From Larus michahellis (taxonomy: Eukaryota; Chordata; Aves; Charadriiformes; Laridae), in contig NC_133903.1 of the NCBI RefSeq assembly GCF_964199755.1, positions 7,767,001-7,831,000 of the forward strand: a stretch of DNA of 64,000 bases. The letters are read 5' to 3'. The notes beneath the pieces were generated by a model. It made no database searches and was not told the DNA's origin. It was given only the letters and a program-made list of their open reading frames with translations. Both the position numbers and the translations under genes were made by a program. Positions 1 to 16,107 of this stretch are shown here, one piece after another. How positions within the stretch are numbered: position 1 is the stretch's first letter; every line of letters begins with the position of its first letter.

Positions 1-3698
<3,698 letters not shown>

Positions 3699-4615
3699 TG
3701 TATTTACTGGAGGGGAAGCCGTGGGCCCAGAAGCCACGGGGGCTGCCTTCTACTCGAGACAAGATCACAGAAATGATGGGACTTTGCATGTGCCAACTTC
3801 AGCCTGTGCATCTGTGTAAGCGGCGCCAGCAGAGGAAACGCTGGGTGCTGCTGATGTCGACTGTCCTTTTTGGGTTTTCGTAGTTTTAATGAATCTCTTG
3901 TGCCCACTGTGAGCAATTGTTATAAGGCAAGACTCGCCTCCCGTTCACAGATACATATAATGATGGACTTTCATAAGATGTCAGTAATTCTTGTTTAAAA
4001 GCTTGCCTTCCTTAGTTTAAAACTGAAAGTGAAGCGTTCTTGGATTATATGATTTCCCCCTTTTGTCCTTTTGTGGATATGTAAAATGTATTTGTGACAG
4101 GAAGCTGGAAGGTCCATGCTGGTGAGCTGCATTATTGGGTGTCCCTGCACTGTGCACAACTGTTCATGAAGGTTAAATCTTTTAATTTTCGTTCTGTTCA
4201 GGTTAAATTTTATGAAGTGTCAGCATGTTGGCTTTTTCCTGGCTCTTACCATTGCTACAAGGCTGTCACTATAGTAGGTATGTTATTACAGGGGAAGGGT
4301 GAAAGAAGAAGGGGGGACGTGGTACTTGTTCAGTGGTGTACAAGAAACTGGATGATGTTAAAGCAGACTTTATTTAACTGGGAAGGGCTAAGCTTGGCAG
4401 TTCAGCTCTGGGATTGTAAAGGTAAGAAAGAAATTAACCTAAATTTGCACTGCTTCTGGTAGTATCTTTTACACCAGTTTCTCATTCTTCTTTCTTTCCC
4501 CTTAAAAGAAAGAAACAAAATCCCAACAGCAACAAAAGACCTTGCCCTGTTGTTTGAAATTGAATCTTGCAACCTTCCTATGAGAAAAATAATAAATGTT
4601 TAGTATTTATAATTT
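3699..4615 (+). other. LCMT1: LCMT1 3' untranslated region (inferred)
   Basis: This follows the TAA of the terminal exon and is AT-rich. The end is set by the AATAAA signal at 4591-4596, so its exact position is approximate. A 122-codon open frame at 4094-4462 resembles no family I know and is treated as chance. Confidence 0.55.
4591..4596 (+). terminator. LCMT1: Polyadenylation signal AATAAA, probable LCMT1 3' end
   Basis: This is a canonical hexamer about 0.9 kb after the LCMT1 stop codon, followed by T-rich sequence. It is the first AATAAA I found downstream of the stop. Confidence 0.55.
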
Positions 4616-7500
4616 GACTGGTATCTTACTCATTAGAAATGACCTATTTATATCTGATCTAGCAACTAAGTTTTTCCTCTCTCACCAAATGCCTCACCCA
4701 GAGTATTTTTTAAAGCAGTTGCAAGCATAAGCAACCATTTTTATACTGCGTGTGACTCTGTACTGTAAGTATTGCTTGCTTTGGAAATAGTTGACATGGG
4801 CTTGGACTGGAGATATAAAGAAAGAGACTTTTGAGATACCAGAAGTAGTAATCAGTTCTTAGAAGTGACAGTCATAATTTCAGAAGAACAGAAGTGGTAA
4901 AAAGAAGCGGCCTTCCCTTCACTGCCCACCTCTCTCAGTTTTAGTTGACGATAGCTACAGGCCACCTCCTGTAATGTTGTGTCAAGCTGATTTCTTAAAT
5001 GACAAGGCACAGAAATACAACATCTGGTTAATGCTCTGCTCGGTCTTTGCAAACTGTTCGCATAAACTCTCTGCTCCCAAAGGGAAGGGATGGACTGTGC
5101 AATTATGAAAGGAGCTTATAACCTTTGCTTCCTAGATAACAATATCAATGGTATGCTTATGCCTGCACGTTTTAGATGTTTGGGCTTATCTGTACCCCTC
5201 TTCTATTAAGAGGCATGGGAAGCTGTGTCTGTGTTAGTGTTCACCGTTTCTCTCTGCAGATGCAGGAGACCATAAGGGTACTTCTTATTTTTTCACCTTA
5301 CCATCAAAGCTCCTTCTTGAGCATGGCAGCTGTAACCGGGGGCTGTAGGGTTTGCCACTGGCTGGTTCCTCACGGCGGTTGCCTGCTGTCTAGGATGGGA
5401 GGTGGACTTGCTGATGAGCCTTTCGGCTTTTTGGGAAGCAGGGGCAATTAGCCCGCCATATTTAATGGCCTGCAGCTTCTGGGTTTTGCCTTCTGGTTTC
5501 ACGCTGTTAGAGTTTTTGAATATTTTTCATTCCCATAGTTGCTCTGTCTTACCCTGACATGAACCCAAGGAGCTAAATTCAACATGGATCTATGAATTTG
5601 TCTTAATTAGACCTCTGAGTCCTCCAAACTTACTGCTTAGCTAAACAGAGCATTTATGCCAGAGACCTGGAAGAAGATAAAAGCGTCATGCCTCCTTGCC
5701 CATCTTCAGCGTACGGTTTCTCCTGAGTTAACCTGTGTAGCTGTGGAAAGAGCAGATATTTGGCTGGCATAAACCAGAATACCAGTACGCAGCTGCTTTC
5801 TGGGTGCCTGCTCCTTTGGAAAGTCAGTGCAAGAAACTCACCTCTAAAGATCCAGAACTTTAGGTTGGAGTAAAGACAACTCACTGATAACCGCCAGAAG
5901 ACAAGAGTATCAGGGTCACAAGGGCAAAATTATATGGATAAAACTACATTTGAAACTGCCGGTGCAGATTTGTATCTGCAGTCCCTATTCAGAGCATAAA
6001 AGCTGAAAAAGTTCCTTACAGGAATGTGCCTTTGTCCTCCCTCTGGACTGTCCTGCTTTTGTTTAGGAGGCAGAGCCTGGCGGCTGACGGGGCTTGTGAA
6101 CTTTAATGTGCCACTGACAGAATGGCACCCGTCTCTCCCTGGGCTGAGACGGGGGCTTGAGAAAAGGTGAAACAACTCAAGAATCTCAGTCAGTTCTGCT
6201 ATATTTGCAGCATGTTTTTTCTCCTCTTTTGCTGTTAGTCACTGGGTGGGAACAGCAGGTTTTTATTATGGACGTGCTGTCCATGAAACCGGCCGAAGCT
6301 TTGGGGGAAAGATGGGTCTGATTCTACTGACTGAGCAACAGTCGAGCGAAAGTTGACTTGTCAGTTCTGCTAGCACAGTTTCACGCTGCCCAGAAGCTTG
6401 GCTGTAGGTACTTAAAGCGCAGTTACTCTGAAAATATATTTAGCCCTGATCTGTCTTTCTTTGCTAGTCCATGTCTTGAGTTGTCTGAAGCTGTGATGGC
6501 TTTATAACACATGATCTCTTCACCTGATGGCTTGTTTGGACTGGGTTGTTGTTGGGGTTTGGTTTGTTTGGGTTTTCTTTTTCTTTGTTGTTGTTCTACG
6601 TTTGAGGAGAAATGAAATACTTTTCCAAAAGAACTGCTATATTACAGCTGTGTATTTCGGCTGGGATTCTGAGGTGCTTGTCTTCGTGCCCCTTCACCCC
6701 CAGCCAGCCCTTTTCCTTCCCCCAAAGGCTATTTTCCCAAGCCTAAATCCTGGTAAGTCTTTTATTTGGATGCTGCCATCTTCGGACTTTCTTGGACTTC
6801 ATCACTACTGCGTCTTGGATCGTGCTGTGGACCATTAAGTTGCTTTTCTTGCTTTTAATGAGCTTACAGCCGATGAGGGCCTCCCACCTACAGATGCTCT
6901 GACTCACATGGGAGCTTTGCTCCTGTGGGGTGTGCGCTCTCTTGCAAACTCATTTGCTAGATCAAAGACGTGATTTTATGAAAGCATGATGAGAGATTGG
7001 GCACTTCATTGGGTTGCTTCCATTTTGAAGAAACAGTAGGGTGCTCCTGAGACGGACAACAGTAAATGTTTCACTTCTTCCACCTTCAGAGTGGATTGTA
7101 GCACTCGGGGAACGTGGTTGAGCCAGGACCTGTTGTTCTACCAGCTGGTGCTGTGTTTGAGATTCCTTTTCCTTCAGGTGAACTGAGATAATGGAATCAG
7201 ATGCTTTTATTTAATGGGCAGAATCGGTGTTGTTTGGGAGCAGGGTTAGACCTGCTCGGTCCTCACAGCGTGCATTAACCCTGTCACAGAGGCGTTTCCA
7301 TCATTTGGAAATGAGCCGCGTTACGTCTGCGTCCCTGCGGATGGGCTGGCAGGGGATCCTTTTGGAACCACGTGTGGAGGTGGCTGAGTGCCATTGCTCT
7401 CCAGCGGCCGGGACTCTGATCTCGCTTCCCTTCCAGCCTCATCGCATACCTGGCTCCCCTTGAATCTCTCTGATGACCTCTCAAAATTCCCATTCTAGCA

Positions 7501-7510
7501 TATATAAAAG
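7501..7510 (+). promoter_or_regulatory. Isolated TATA-box match
   Basis: TATATAAAAG is a strong TATA match and sits inside a 20-bp imperfect palindrome with CTAGC/GCTAG arms (7495-7514). I saw no coding exon or clear splice donor just downstream, so promoter function is speculative. Confidence 0.2.
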
Positions 7511-7953
7511 CTAGTTCCTACTTTCTTGGGTATTCATACAGATGCAGTTTCCCTCCTTGTGGTTTATGAAGTACTTATTAATGGATGACTAACCTCTCGG
7601 TATCGGAGACTCCTTGGTACGGCTTTGACGAGATATCTGATTCTGCCTGCAGTGCTCTTTGATGTTCTGCTCCTTGATCTCCATCCGCAGACGGCTCTTA
7701 TCTGACTTGCTGGCATTAGCATTACCCGTGTTGGGTGCTGCACCAGCACCCGGTGAGAGATGCTGTCTGTCCTGAAAAACCCCTCGATTTGGATTAATGA
7801 GCAAAAAAGTACCTGAAATAGCTGAGTCAAAGGTTGCTTAAATATGAAGATGGGGGAAACGGAGATGATGTGTAAGTGTCACAAGTATGCTCATAGCTAA
7901 GTTTGACAGGTTACCTGACAGTTAATATCTCTGTTAGTAAGAATCAGGCATTT

Positions 7954-7974
7954 AAAAAAAAAAAAAAAAAAAAA
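7954..7974. repeat. A21 homopolymer
   Basis: An uninterrupted run of 21 adenines is followed by an A/C-rich stretch. It could be the tail of an old retrocopy, but no parental gene was recognised upstream. Confidence 0.9.
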
Positions 7975-9267
7975 TACCAAAAACCCACCAACAAAGTGAA
8001 ATCCCTGTAACATCCTCTGCACCGCAGGAGTCATCTTGTGCAGTGACTAATGCTTGCTCCGTGGCAGCGGGACTATCCTGCTGATTTCTTTTGAATAAAA
8101 TGAACAAATACGTAGTAATAGAAAAGTCTCATCTCCGCTATCAATTTAATTTTGGCGAGACATCCCTTGAGCCTCTTGTAACACATCTTTACGAGCGGGA
8201 GCCAAGCTGAGGTCCTACCTGCGCTTGGAACAAACAGATCTGTTCCCTGTGAACTGGTCAACATCTATGGTGCGGCCACTGAGCTGTTGCGTTTTTCATA
8301 CAAATGGGCTTTAAATACAGCTCACTACGGGAGATGGTCCTGCAGTCTATCAGTCAGTCTTTTCTGATGCCTTTTTTTTCTTTGTCGTAGTTTAATCCTC
8401 TCTGTGTTGGGAAATGCTGTCCCCGCTAGCATGAGGCAGGTATTGGTGGAATTTCTGCTCATCGATTTCTATTTTAGGCTCTGGTATAATTTGTTCGCCT
8501 GAGGGAAGCGCTGAAGAACGTGGCACGGGAGCAGAGCTGGTGCCGTGGGATGAAAGGCACGATGGTGCCCTGTTCCGTCTCCGTCTGGATGGGTCTGACT
8601 TTCCATCTTGCAGCGAGGAGAAGGGAAATCATTCCTGCAAGAACTCTTCCAGAGTCTCTTCTTGCTCGGTTGCCAGCAGTGGTGAAGAAAGTAGGTCACC
8701 TCGTGCTTCAGGGTTACAACAGGATCAAAGGAATTTGTGATACCTCGGGAGCTTGCAGGGGGAAGGATGGGTGTGGGCAGTCTAGCTCTCATGATTACGC
8801 TAACGAAAATAGATCTTTCACCTCTCTTCAGGGAATATTTGGGTTTTGGAGAGTGCATGGTGCTGCTGAAACAATGCTACTCGGCTGGAAAGCCACTAGC
8901 TGGAAAAGGCTGAGGAACATTTTCTAGGCAGGAGAGGTGGCCTTTGCCTTCTGCTGCTGCTTGCTGTGGTTTGGGTGACTCTGCTTGGCGGCGGTGGCTC
9001 CTTTGAGCTGCACGGTGACTCTCTGCCTCTGGCTTCTGCTCCCATCCCAGCCTTTGGACTGGGTTATTGATGCTGACAGTGCAATGAAATTCATCCCTGC
9101 ACATGGTTTATTCAAAGGGGAAAAAATATAATCGTTTAAGCTTGAGTAAACTGCAAGGTGAGTTGGCTACATCGCCCCAACCAGCCAGCTATGGTGGAGG
9201 AGCTCCGTAGGAGCTCTTGATCGTTCCCTCCACAACCTCCTCCCTCCCACTGGCAGCTTCCCCAAAA

Positions 9268-9713
9268 AGACATTGAGGGGCTGGAGCGTGTCCAGAGATG
9301 GGGAATGAAGCTGGTGAGGGGTCTGGAGCACAAGTCTTATGTGGAGCGGCTGAGGGAGCTGGGGTTGTCCAGCCTGGAGAAAAGGAGGCTGAGGGGAGAC
9401 CTTCTCGCTCTCTACAACTACCTGAAAGGAGGGTGTAGCCAGGTGGGGGTTGGTCTCTTCTCCCAAGTAACAGGCGATAGGACAAGAGGAAATGTCTTCA
9501 AGTTGCACCAGGGGAGGTTTAGATTGGATATTAGGAAAAATTGCTTCACTGAAAGGGTTGCCAAACATTGGAACAGGCTGCCCAGGGAAGTGGTTGAGGC
9601 ACCAAAAGACGGGTAGACACAGAGCTTAGAGATATGTTTTTTGTCAGAGTTAGGATGATGGTTGGACTAGATGATCTGAAAGGTCCCTTCCAACCTAGGC
9701 GATTCTATGATTC
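9268..9713 (+). mobile_element. CR1 non-LTR retrotransposon, 5'-truncated 3' fragment
   Basis: The sequence matches the 3' part of CR1 LINEs. It includes a region encoding [20 protein letters not shown], then [14 protein letters not shown] and [14 protein letters not shown], which belong to the C-terminal part of CR1 ORF2. It ends with the usual GGTTGGACTAGATGATCT block and GATTCTATGATTC, the octamer-type CR1 3' end. It is 5'-truncated, as most avian copies are. It has a stop and small deletions near the 3' end, so it is inactive. The left boundary is approximate. Confidence 0.92.
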
Positions 9714-12700
9714 CCAGGTGCTTGGAGGGTTTTGCCTGTCCCTGCCTGCAGGAGCTCATGGCTGGTGGCTGTCACTGCTGGTGGATGTCACTGCCTGCGA
9801 CTCTAGGTGCTGGCTGAAGATGCTGAGAGCCACCCCTGGCTGGTACCCACCTCTGGATAAGGGCACTTCACTGTCGTCTTTGCCTCTGGGGTATCTCATA
9901 TCAGCCCTGAATTTAGCTCCATGTCATAGCCACATCTGTGCCATTCTGTTGAAGATCACTTGAAAGTACTTGAACTAGTTTCCTCTTTCCTACTGAATAT
10001 AGTTTCTATGGCTGTAAATGTAGTAACAGCGGGAGATTTGCTGTCATCAATAGGAAAAGTTCTCCTGCAAGTCTCCTGCGGTGGGGAGCTTGTCGTGCTG
10101 TTCCTCCCTATGTTGCTAATGGGTTGCGGAGCACCTGAAAAGTTGCATCTCCCCCCTTCTTCTCCTGCCCTTTTTCGACTAGAAGGTGTGTAGTCAGGGT
10201 GTCCCTCCTGTGTGCTGGGCATTTGGAGAGGGTGGGTGGCAGGGGACCCCCAGGGAGGAGGACAGCCAGGCTGGCTGTGGCCCTACATGGGGCTTTGAAA
10301 GGAGACCGACCTGGGAGCTCTGGGCTGTGGAGGGATGAAGGTCCTGCTGAAGGAGCTCTAGCGGGGCATGTGGTAGCAGGAAGGGACGGCCAGAGGAATT
10401 GTCTCTGGTCATCGTTGCTGTTCTTGAAGCAAGATGCTGTAAATCCTCTTTGCTTCTCCCTCTGTCTGTGGCTGTGAAGCGTTTGCCAAACGAGGATGCT
10501 GACTCCAGTTGCCATGGCAAACTGCGGGAGTCGGAGCACGTGGTCCTTGTCTGCCTTTGAGATGCCTGTCACAAATTGATCCCGACAGGTACAAGAAAAT
10601 CCTCATATCTGCTCCATGCTGAGTCCTGGATGTTGATCCTCGCTCTGTCCAAGCTTCAACCACAGTTTAGATGATTACACATTACTGTGCCTGTGTTCCA
10701 TCCACGGTACCCATGCCTGAGCTTTGCCTACTCACTCTTAAAAGATGGATAAAAGAAGTCGCTTTCTAGAAAATTAGATTATTTACTTCCTTACAGGGAT
10801 TATCCAGCTCTAGGAACTGAATGAAAAGCAGTTAGCTTAGCGCACAGCATTTCAAGCTTCTCTGCAGAGTTACCAGTTCCTCATTTCGTGCTTGCGAGAT
10901 TTTTCAGGTCTCGGTGCCGCTGGGGCACAGGGAAACATGGTTATTGAGGATGGAAATGCTCCGTTGTAGTCGGCCTTACAGGATTGTCGTGGGGAGCCAA
11001 GTGCTCGGTAACTGCGGGGAAGATGTGCACATGCGTATACTGTGTGGGAGCAGGAGCATCCATCCCTTCTTTGGGAGTTTGGTGGATTTTAATGTTAAAT
11101 ACCAGAATTAAGGTCTAAGCGTGGCTTCATCTTACTGGTTATTTGCCCTTCTCAAAAACCAGGCTACTCTGTCGGTGCAGAACTGACCCAAATCTGTCCC
11201 TGTTTTCCAACAGGCAACAGTACGTCTGTGTTGAGAACCCTTGGAAATTTCCATCCACACTCGAGCGTTACGGTAGCGATTTGAGGTAAAGCTCTTATGC
11301 AATATGGGATCTACAAATGGGCAGAGGTCAGCTCACCTGTATTACTGCTACGAGCTGCAAATAATTCTGCAAGTTCTCATTCAGTAACAGTTGTGTAATC
11401 ATTAAGACGATCAGTCTCCAAGATAAATACTGTAAAGATAAGGCAGTGTCAAATGAGTTTGCCTTTGCCTTTATTGCTTTTTTTAAAACAGCTGACCGTG
11501 GGTGCTGGCTACGCTGGGGTCTTTCCTTGCACAACGCCATTGTGCAGCACCAAAATACTTGGTTATAACTTTTTTTTATAGCCATCCAGTGGGAAGTCTG
11601 TCCCATAAAATGTACCGGCACTGATTCAAGAGAGACTCCACATGTGCTCAAGTCCTGCACTTAAGCATTGTTAAATGTTAATGGCACTTGAGCATGTCCT
11701 TAAGTGTCTGCTTAAGTGCTTTTTTTGAGTTTGGGTGGCTTGATTTTGGGTGCGATGGTTCGATAGTTCGTATAGAAAAGCAAACGAAAGGCTGCAGATC
11801 TGCGAGATGAAAGAGGGAGAAACGGAATGAAATATTGAGGGGGGCTGGATAAAATAGAGGTGTTTTGACTTTTCTGTCCAGATAGACGGACATGGGAAAT
11901 GTTCGGGAAATGTTCCCTACAGTTCCTAAAAAGGGTTTTTCGAAGCTGTTGCTTATTCTGTGCCACCATTTCCTGTACTAATTGACACAGTTGCTGTTGT
12001 CACTTATTTAACAAATCGGTGCAAGCACAAACAAGGACAAAAATAAGTGTCTGCTAATATGAACAGATTTATCCATTCTCATCCCCACGCCTTTTCCCAC
12101 CAGCGTAGTTTCTATCGAGCTTACTGAGTAAACCTTAGTGCCAAGTATTCAATCTAATTCGTGAGGGACAAAGGGTCCTAAGAACAGGGTTGTTTTCTTT
12201 GCACGTTTGTGGCACCTCTAAACAAAAGACAGGTGCCGGAGCGGCCTCTTCTCAGGATGGCACAGGAGAAATGTTGGATGGAGAAATAGCTTAAATCAGG
12301 TCTGTAGCAATCACTTATTACGTGTGATGGAAAATGTATTGTGCTCGAGAGTTGTCAGTGCAGGAAAGCCACAGCTCAGGGTAGACAGAAGAGAAATCCA
12401 ACACCACCTCTGCCAACTCGTAACGATAAATATAGATCGTGTGTATTGCTGCTGTAAACCTTTGCACGGAAGAGTCCACGCAGCCCTGAGCGTGCCGAGG
12501 TGATGCCGTTCCCTTGGGGCCTCGGAGGACCTGTCAGTCCGGAGTTCTTTGCTTTGCCCGTGGTCGTCTTGCCGGTGGTGTGATGTTCTGACCACCCTGA
12601 ACAACCCTACGTCCCTTTGTCTTGCACCCTATTCTGGTGCTTCTCAGTGTAGTACGGCTGGAAAACTTCAGAGAATTCCAATGTGGCTAGTATGTATTTT

Positions 12701-14208
12701 GCCTGCCGGCCCTCCCACACTGCCAGGTCCGGTTCTGCTGCTGTGTGATGATTTGGGGATGAGCCAAGTGATCGCTCGGCCTCATTTGTCCGTCAGGAGG
12801 TTCAGGTCGGATTTATGAACTCAAGAGTGCTTTAGGAGCCACAGCTGACAGGTGCTGAAAAAATCATCGTTATTTTACTGTTTTGGCTTTGTCCCTGTTT
12901 TTAAGGTTAACCTGAATTACGTGCATTATTTCCCCGTGTGACCGTCCTCACACCAAGGCAGTGGTGAGAGAACATCAGAGAACATCAACGTTCCCTGGAC
13001 TCCAGGAAGAAAGGCAAGAAAGTTCCAACCCAACTGTTTCGTTAGCGGCACATCATCCATGGCACTGCAAAAACTGTTTCCGAAGCCCGGGCAGCCCTGG
13101 CTGGCCCTTGGTGCGGAGCCGCTTGGCTGGAGCTCCTACCGACGGGGGAAACGCGTTCCCTCAAGACCACACTTCTGTTTTGTTGTTTCGGACCTGTGCT
13201 TAGTAATAATTAATTCCTTTGTTGCCTGAACACAGAGCATTTCCTCTAGAAGGCTCAGGCAAACATCCCTGCTCCCCCGAACAATAATGGTAAATGTTTA
13301 AAAGCCAAGGACGCGTGGTTAATCTTCACTTTTGGGTTGTAACCTCCCAGTGCTCCGAAGCCGTGGCTCCGCTGGGAGACATCTGCGGCAGCCTTTGTGG
13401 CCGCGGTCCAGGCGTGATGGCATCATTGTTGACAGCGTTCCTATACCTTATATGTGGCAGCAGCGTCTGGTAGGGACCATTTTGCTGCCTCTGCCCTGGC
13501 CAGGGACCGGCTCTCAGGACTTGCCCACACTGCCCGGCTCCACTGCCTGGCGCTGCCGGTGACCTGGGGCAGCTCAGCCGCCTCCTGGTGCACCCGTGGG
13601 ATGGCAGCAACATTTGTACGGCGCTTTGAGAGCTGCTGGTAAGAAGCACCAGATGAAATATGGACGTGTGTTGCATTTCTCTCTCATAATAGATACCCCG
13701 CAAAATAAATGAAATCTGGATTGCTTGTGCCCAAGTTAAAATCCCTCCCAGTGAAACCCTCGTCTGGTTGCGCTGGGGAGGCATAGTGACGGATGGATTT
13801 GGTGTTCCTGTTGGGAACTGGCTCCCGGTTACTGTGCTCTGTGAGCTGATGAGGTTGAATCAGGTATTTTCCTGTTCCATATGTCCATGCAGGGGGTTCA
13901 ACGAGGAGCCCCTGAGGACCAGCCAACCCCACCACTCACTCTCCATATTCCAGATTTCGATGGCCTGCTGCCAAGACCTTTTGTCTGTAGGAAACAAGCT
14001 CTCAGGAGGGGAAGTGAGCTGACAGAGGCTCGTTTAGAGGTGTCTGAACCGGGAGTCCCTCATAGCTCTGACCTGACCCTCGTCTGGTGTGTGGCCAGCA
14101 GCAGCCCTCCCCGGGACAGGCGAGTGGAAATTTCCTTCCCATCCCCGGTGTCTTGTGAAAACATCATAAAACATCCGCGGTGTTCTTTACCCTTGCTTAC
14201 GAGAGGGG

Positions 14209-14229
14209 AAAAAAAAAAAAAAAAAAAAA
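14209..14229. repeat. A21 homopolymer
   Basis: A run of 21 adenines in intergenic DNA upstream of AQP8. No retrocopy body was identified. Confidence 0.9.
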
Positions 14230-15529
14230 TATCTATAAACCCCAATCCTTAATTACCCACCACAAACACGAAACGCTGCAGGCGATTGCTCAAGGAGGTG
14301 CGATGTGGCAGCGGGTGGGCTCAGCCCCCCTCAGGCAGCTGCCGTGTTACCGCTGATCGGTGCAAGCTGTGCCGCAGGGACCCATGTTCTGGCATCGCCA
14401 GGGTGATTCCTGCCGTGCCCATCGCCGCACGGACGGTGCCACGGTGCCCAATGTCCCCTGCCAGGCTGCAGCACCGTGGCTTCAATCTGGCTTTCCAGGC
14501 AGTGATGCCTTACAGGCTGTGCTGGGGATTCGGGGAGGTTTTGGATTAAGGGTCGGATCAATGACAGCTTTTGAAGCTGCCGGGGGATCCCTAGACCCCC
14601 TGGCCAGCAATCCTTTATTGGAGAGCAGGGCATGGGGGATACAGAGCATCAGAGCTGGCTCATGCGGCTTTAGGAGCTCTGGGCAGGACGTGGGCTGAGG
14701 TTTAGAGGGATCGGCTTTGACTGTGGTTCAGGCCGGCTTCCTTGGTAAGCCGAGGCAATTCGCCCACTTCACCTGCTCCCTGGGGTCTGTAGGAAGAGGT
14801 TCAGCCATACGTCTCCCTGTGCCCATGCTGTCTTTAAGGATTTAAAGCCCCTGAAGTGTTACTGCAGTAGCACAAGGTAAATCCCGTGTTTGCCCTGCAC
14901 GAAGGTGACCAACGTTCGGCAGTTTTTTGAAGGAGGCGTCTGCCCTCCGCGCCTAACCTCAGCCACTGCTCTGAGCCCCCGGCTGGCTCCGTGGGGCTTC
15001 AGTTTGCCTCCCCCCATGTCAGCATGGGGGCTCTGGATGCCCTTTCCCGAGATGCAGCATTCCCCCTCTCTCCTCGAGCATCCCCTTCCGCACACATTTC
15101 AGAGCTCTAATTGCACCGTGCCGGGAAGGGCTTTAGTCTCTTGTGTTACGCCTGGGTTTAAGCTTAATTACAGAGAGCTAAGCCTTGGCCAGGAGTGATT
15201 TTTCACAGGCAGTGGGTTTTTTCCTCCCCAGAGCTACATAAGCTGTTTTCCAGGGCGCTGCTGGCTGCGTGCGTGCCCCCGTGCCTGCGATGCTGTAGTC
15301 CTCCGGGCACACGCTACCCCTTGGCAGCAGGAGCAGGTAACAGCCGCGCAGGGAAGCAGCCAGCTGGGCTTCGCACAGGTGCCAGCGCGCTGGGTACCTA
15401 CATGAAAGGAATCACGTCCTGAGCCTTGGCAGAAAACCCTAAAACAAGAGCAACACCACCACCAACAAAAAAACCTGCGGGGGAAAAAAAAAACCAACCC
15501 AAAGCCTTGAACCAAGGAATGGCAGTAAT

Positions 15530-15850
15530 AAAGAGCTTTTATACTCCTGGGGGCTGGCCTATCAGCTTTTATTGCCCCCTTTTTTTTTTTTTTTTTAGCA
15601 ATGCAAATCCAATCCATTTTTTAGAGCCTCCCATCCGCTACCTCTTCACACAGGTCAAGGGGAGCCTGCCAGCCTCTCGGCGGGACAAGAGGGGTGCTCC
15701 TCGAGGGTCCTTGTCCCTGTACCAGGGCCCCTCAGATACATGAGCCTCCACCTCCGGTTTCTCAAGTCCTCCAGTCCGCAGCATCTCCTCGATCGTGCTC
15801 GTGGCACTGACTGTGACCAGGAATCTGCCTGCTCTGCTCCTGCCCCGCTC
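15530..15850 (+). promoter_or_regulatory. AQP8: Probable AQP8 5' flank / 5'UTR
   Basis: About 320 nt upstream of the chosen AQP8 start. Visible elements are an octamer directly abutting a CCAAT box (ATGCAAATCCAAT, 15601-15613), TTTAT-type motifs that suit CDX factors at about 15537-15572, and a T17 tract at 15580-15596. No canonical TATA box is placed with certainty and the transcription start cannot be fixed. A non-coding first exon further upstream is possible. Confidence 0.35.
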
Positions 15851-16107
15851 ATGGCCGCTGACGAGCGTGGTCACTTCCCAGCAAAGGAGACGATGGTGGA
15901 CATCGACATCAAGGCCAAGCCCTTGCAGCCTCACTGGTACGAGCGCTACGTCCAGCCCTGCGTGGCGGAGCTGCTGGGCAGCGCGCTCTTCATCTTCATC
16001 GGCTGCCTCTCCGTGGTCGAGGACACGGAGGGCACGGGGAGGCTGCAGCCCGCCCTGGCACACGGGCTGGCCCTGGGGCTCACCATCGCCATCCTGGGGG
16101 ACATCAG
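15851..16107 (+). CDS. AQP8: AQP8 coding exon 1
   Basis: Encodes residues 1-85 plus two bases of Ser86: the cytosolic N-terminus, helix 1 ([16 protein letters not shown]) and helix 2 with filter residue His71 in LAHGLALGL. The donor is CAG|GTAAGG. The open frame extends upstream to an ATG at 15740 that would add 37 residues not seen in the family. Confidence 0.88.

Larger units (their letters stand above)
4616..15500. other. LCMT1-AQP8 intergenic region
   Basis: About 11 kb with no exon that I can assign to a gene. It holds one CR1 fragment (about 9268-9713), A21 tracts at 7954-7974 and 14209-14229, an isolated TATA-box match near 7501 and an RFX-like palindrome at 10508. Base composition shifts from AT-rich toward GC-rich from about 13 kb onward. 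Confidence 0.6.

Noticed and set aside
4422-4462. KKEIN-like tail considered as the LCMT1 last exon
   Set aside because: AAAG|GTAAGA there looks like a donor, not an acceptor, and lacks a pyrimidine tract. The exon at 3676 fits phase, acceptor and the GLxxIT ending much better.
8469-8927. Overlapping sense and antisense frames of 129 and 135 codons
   Set aside because: No family resemblance and no splice or polyadenylation context; intergenic chance frames.
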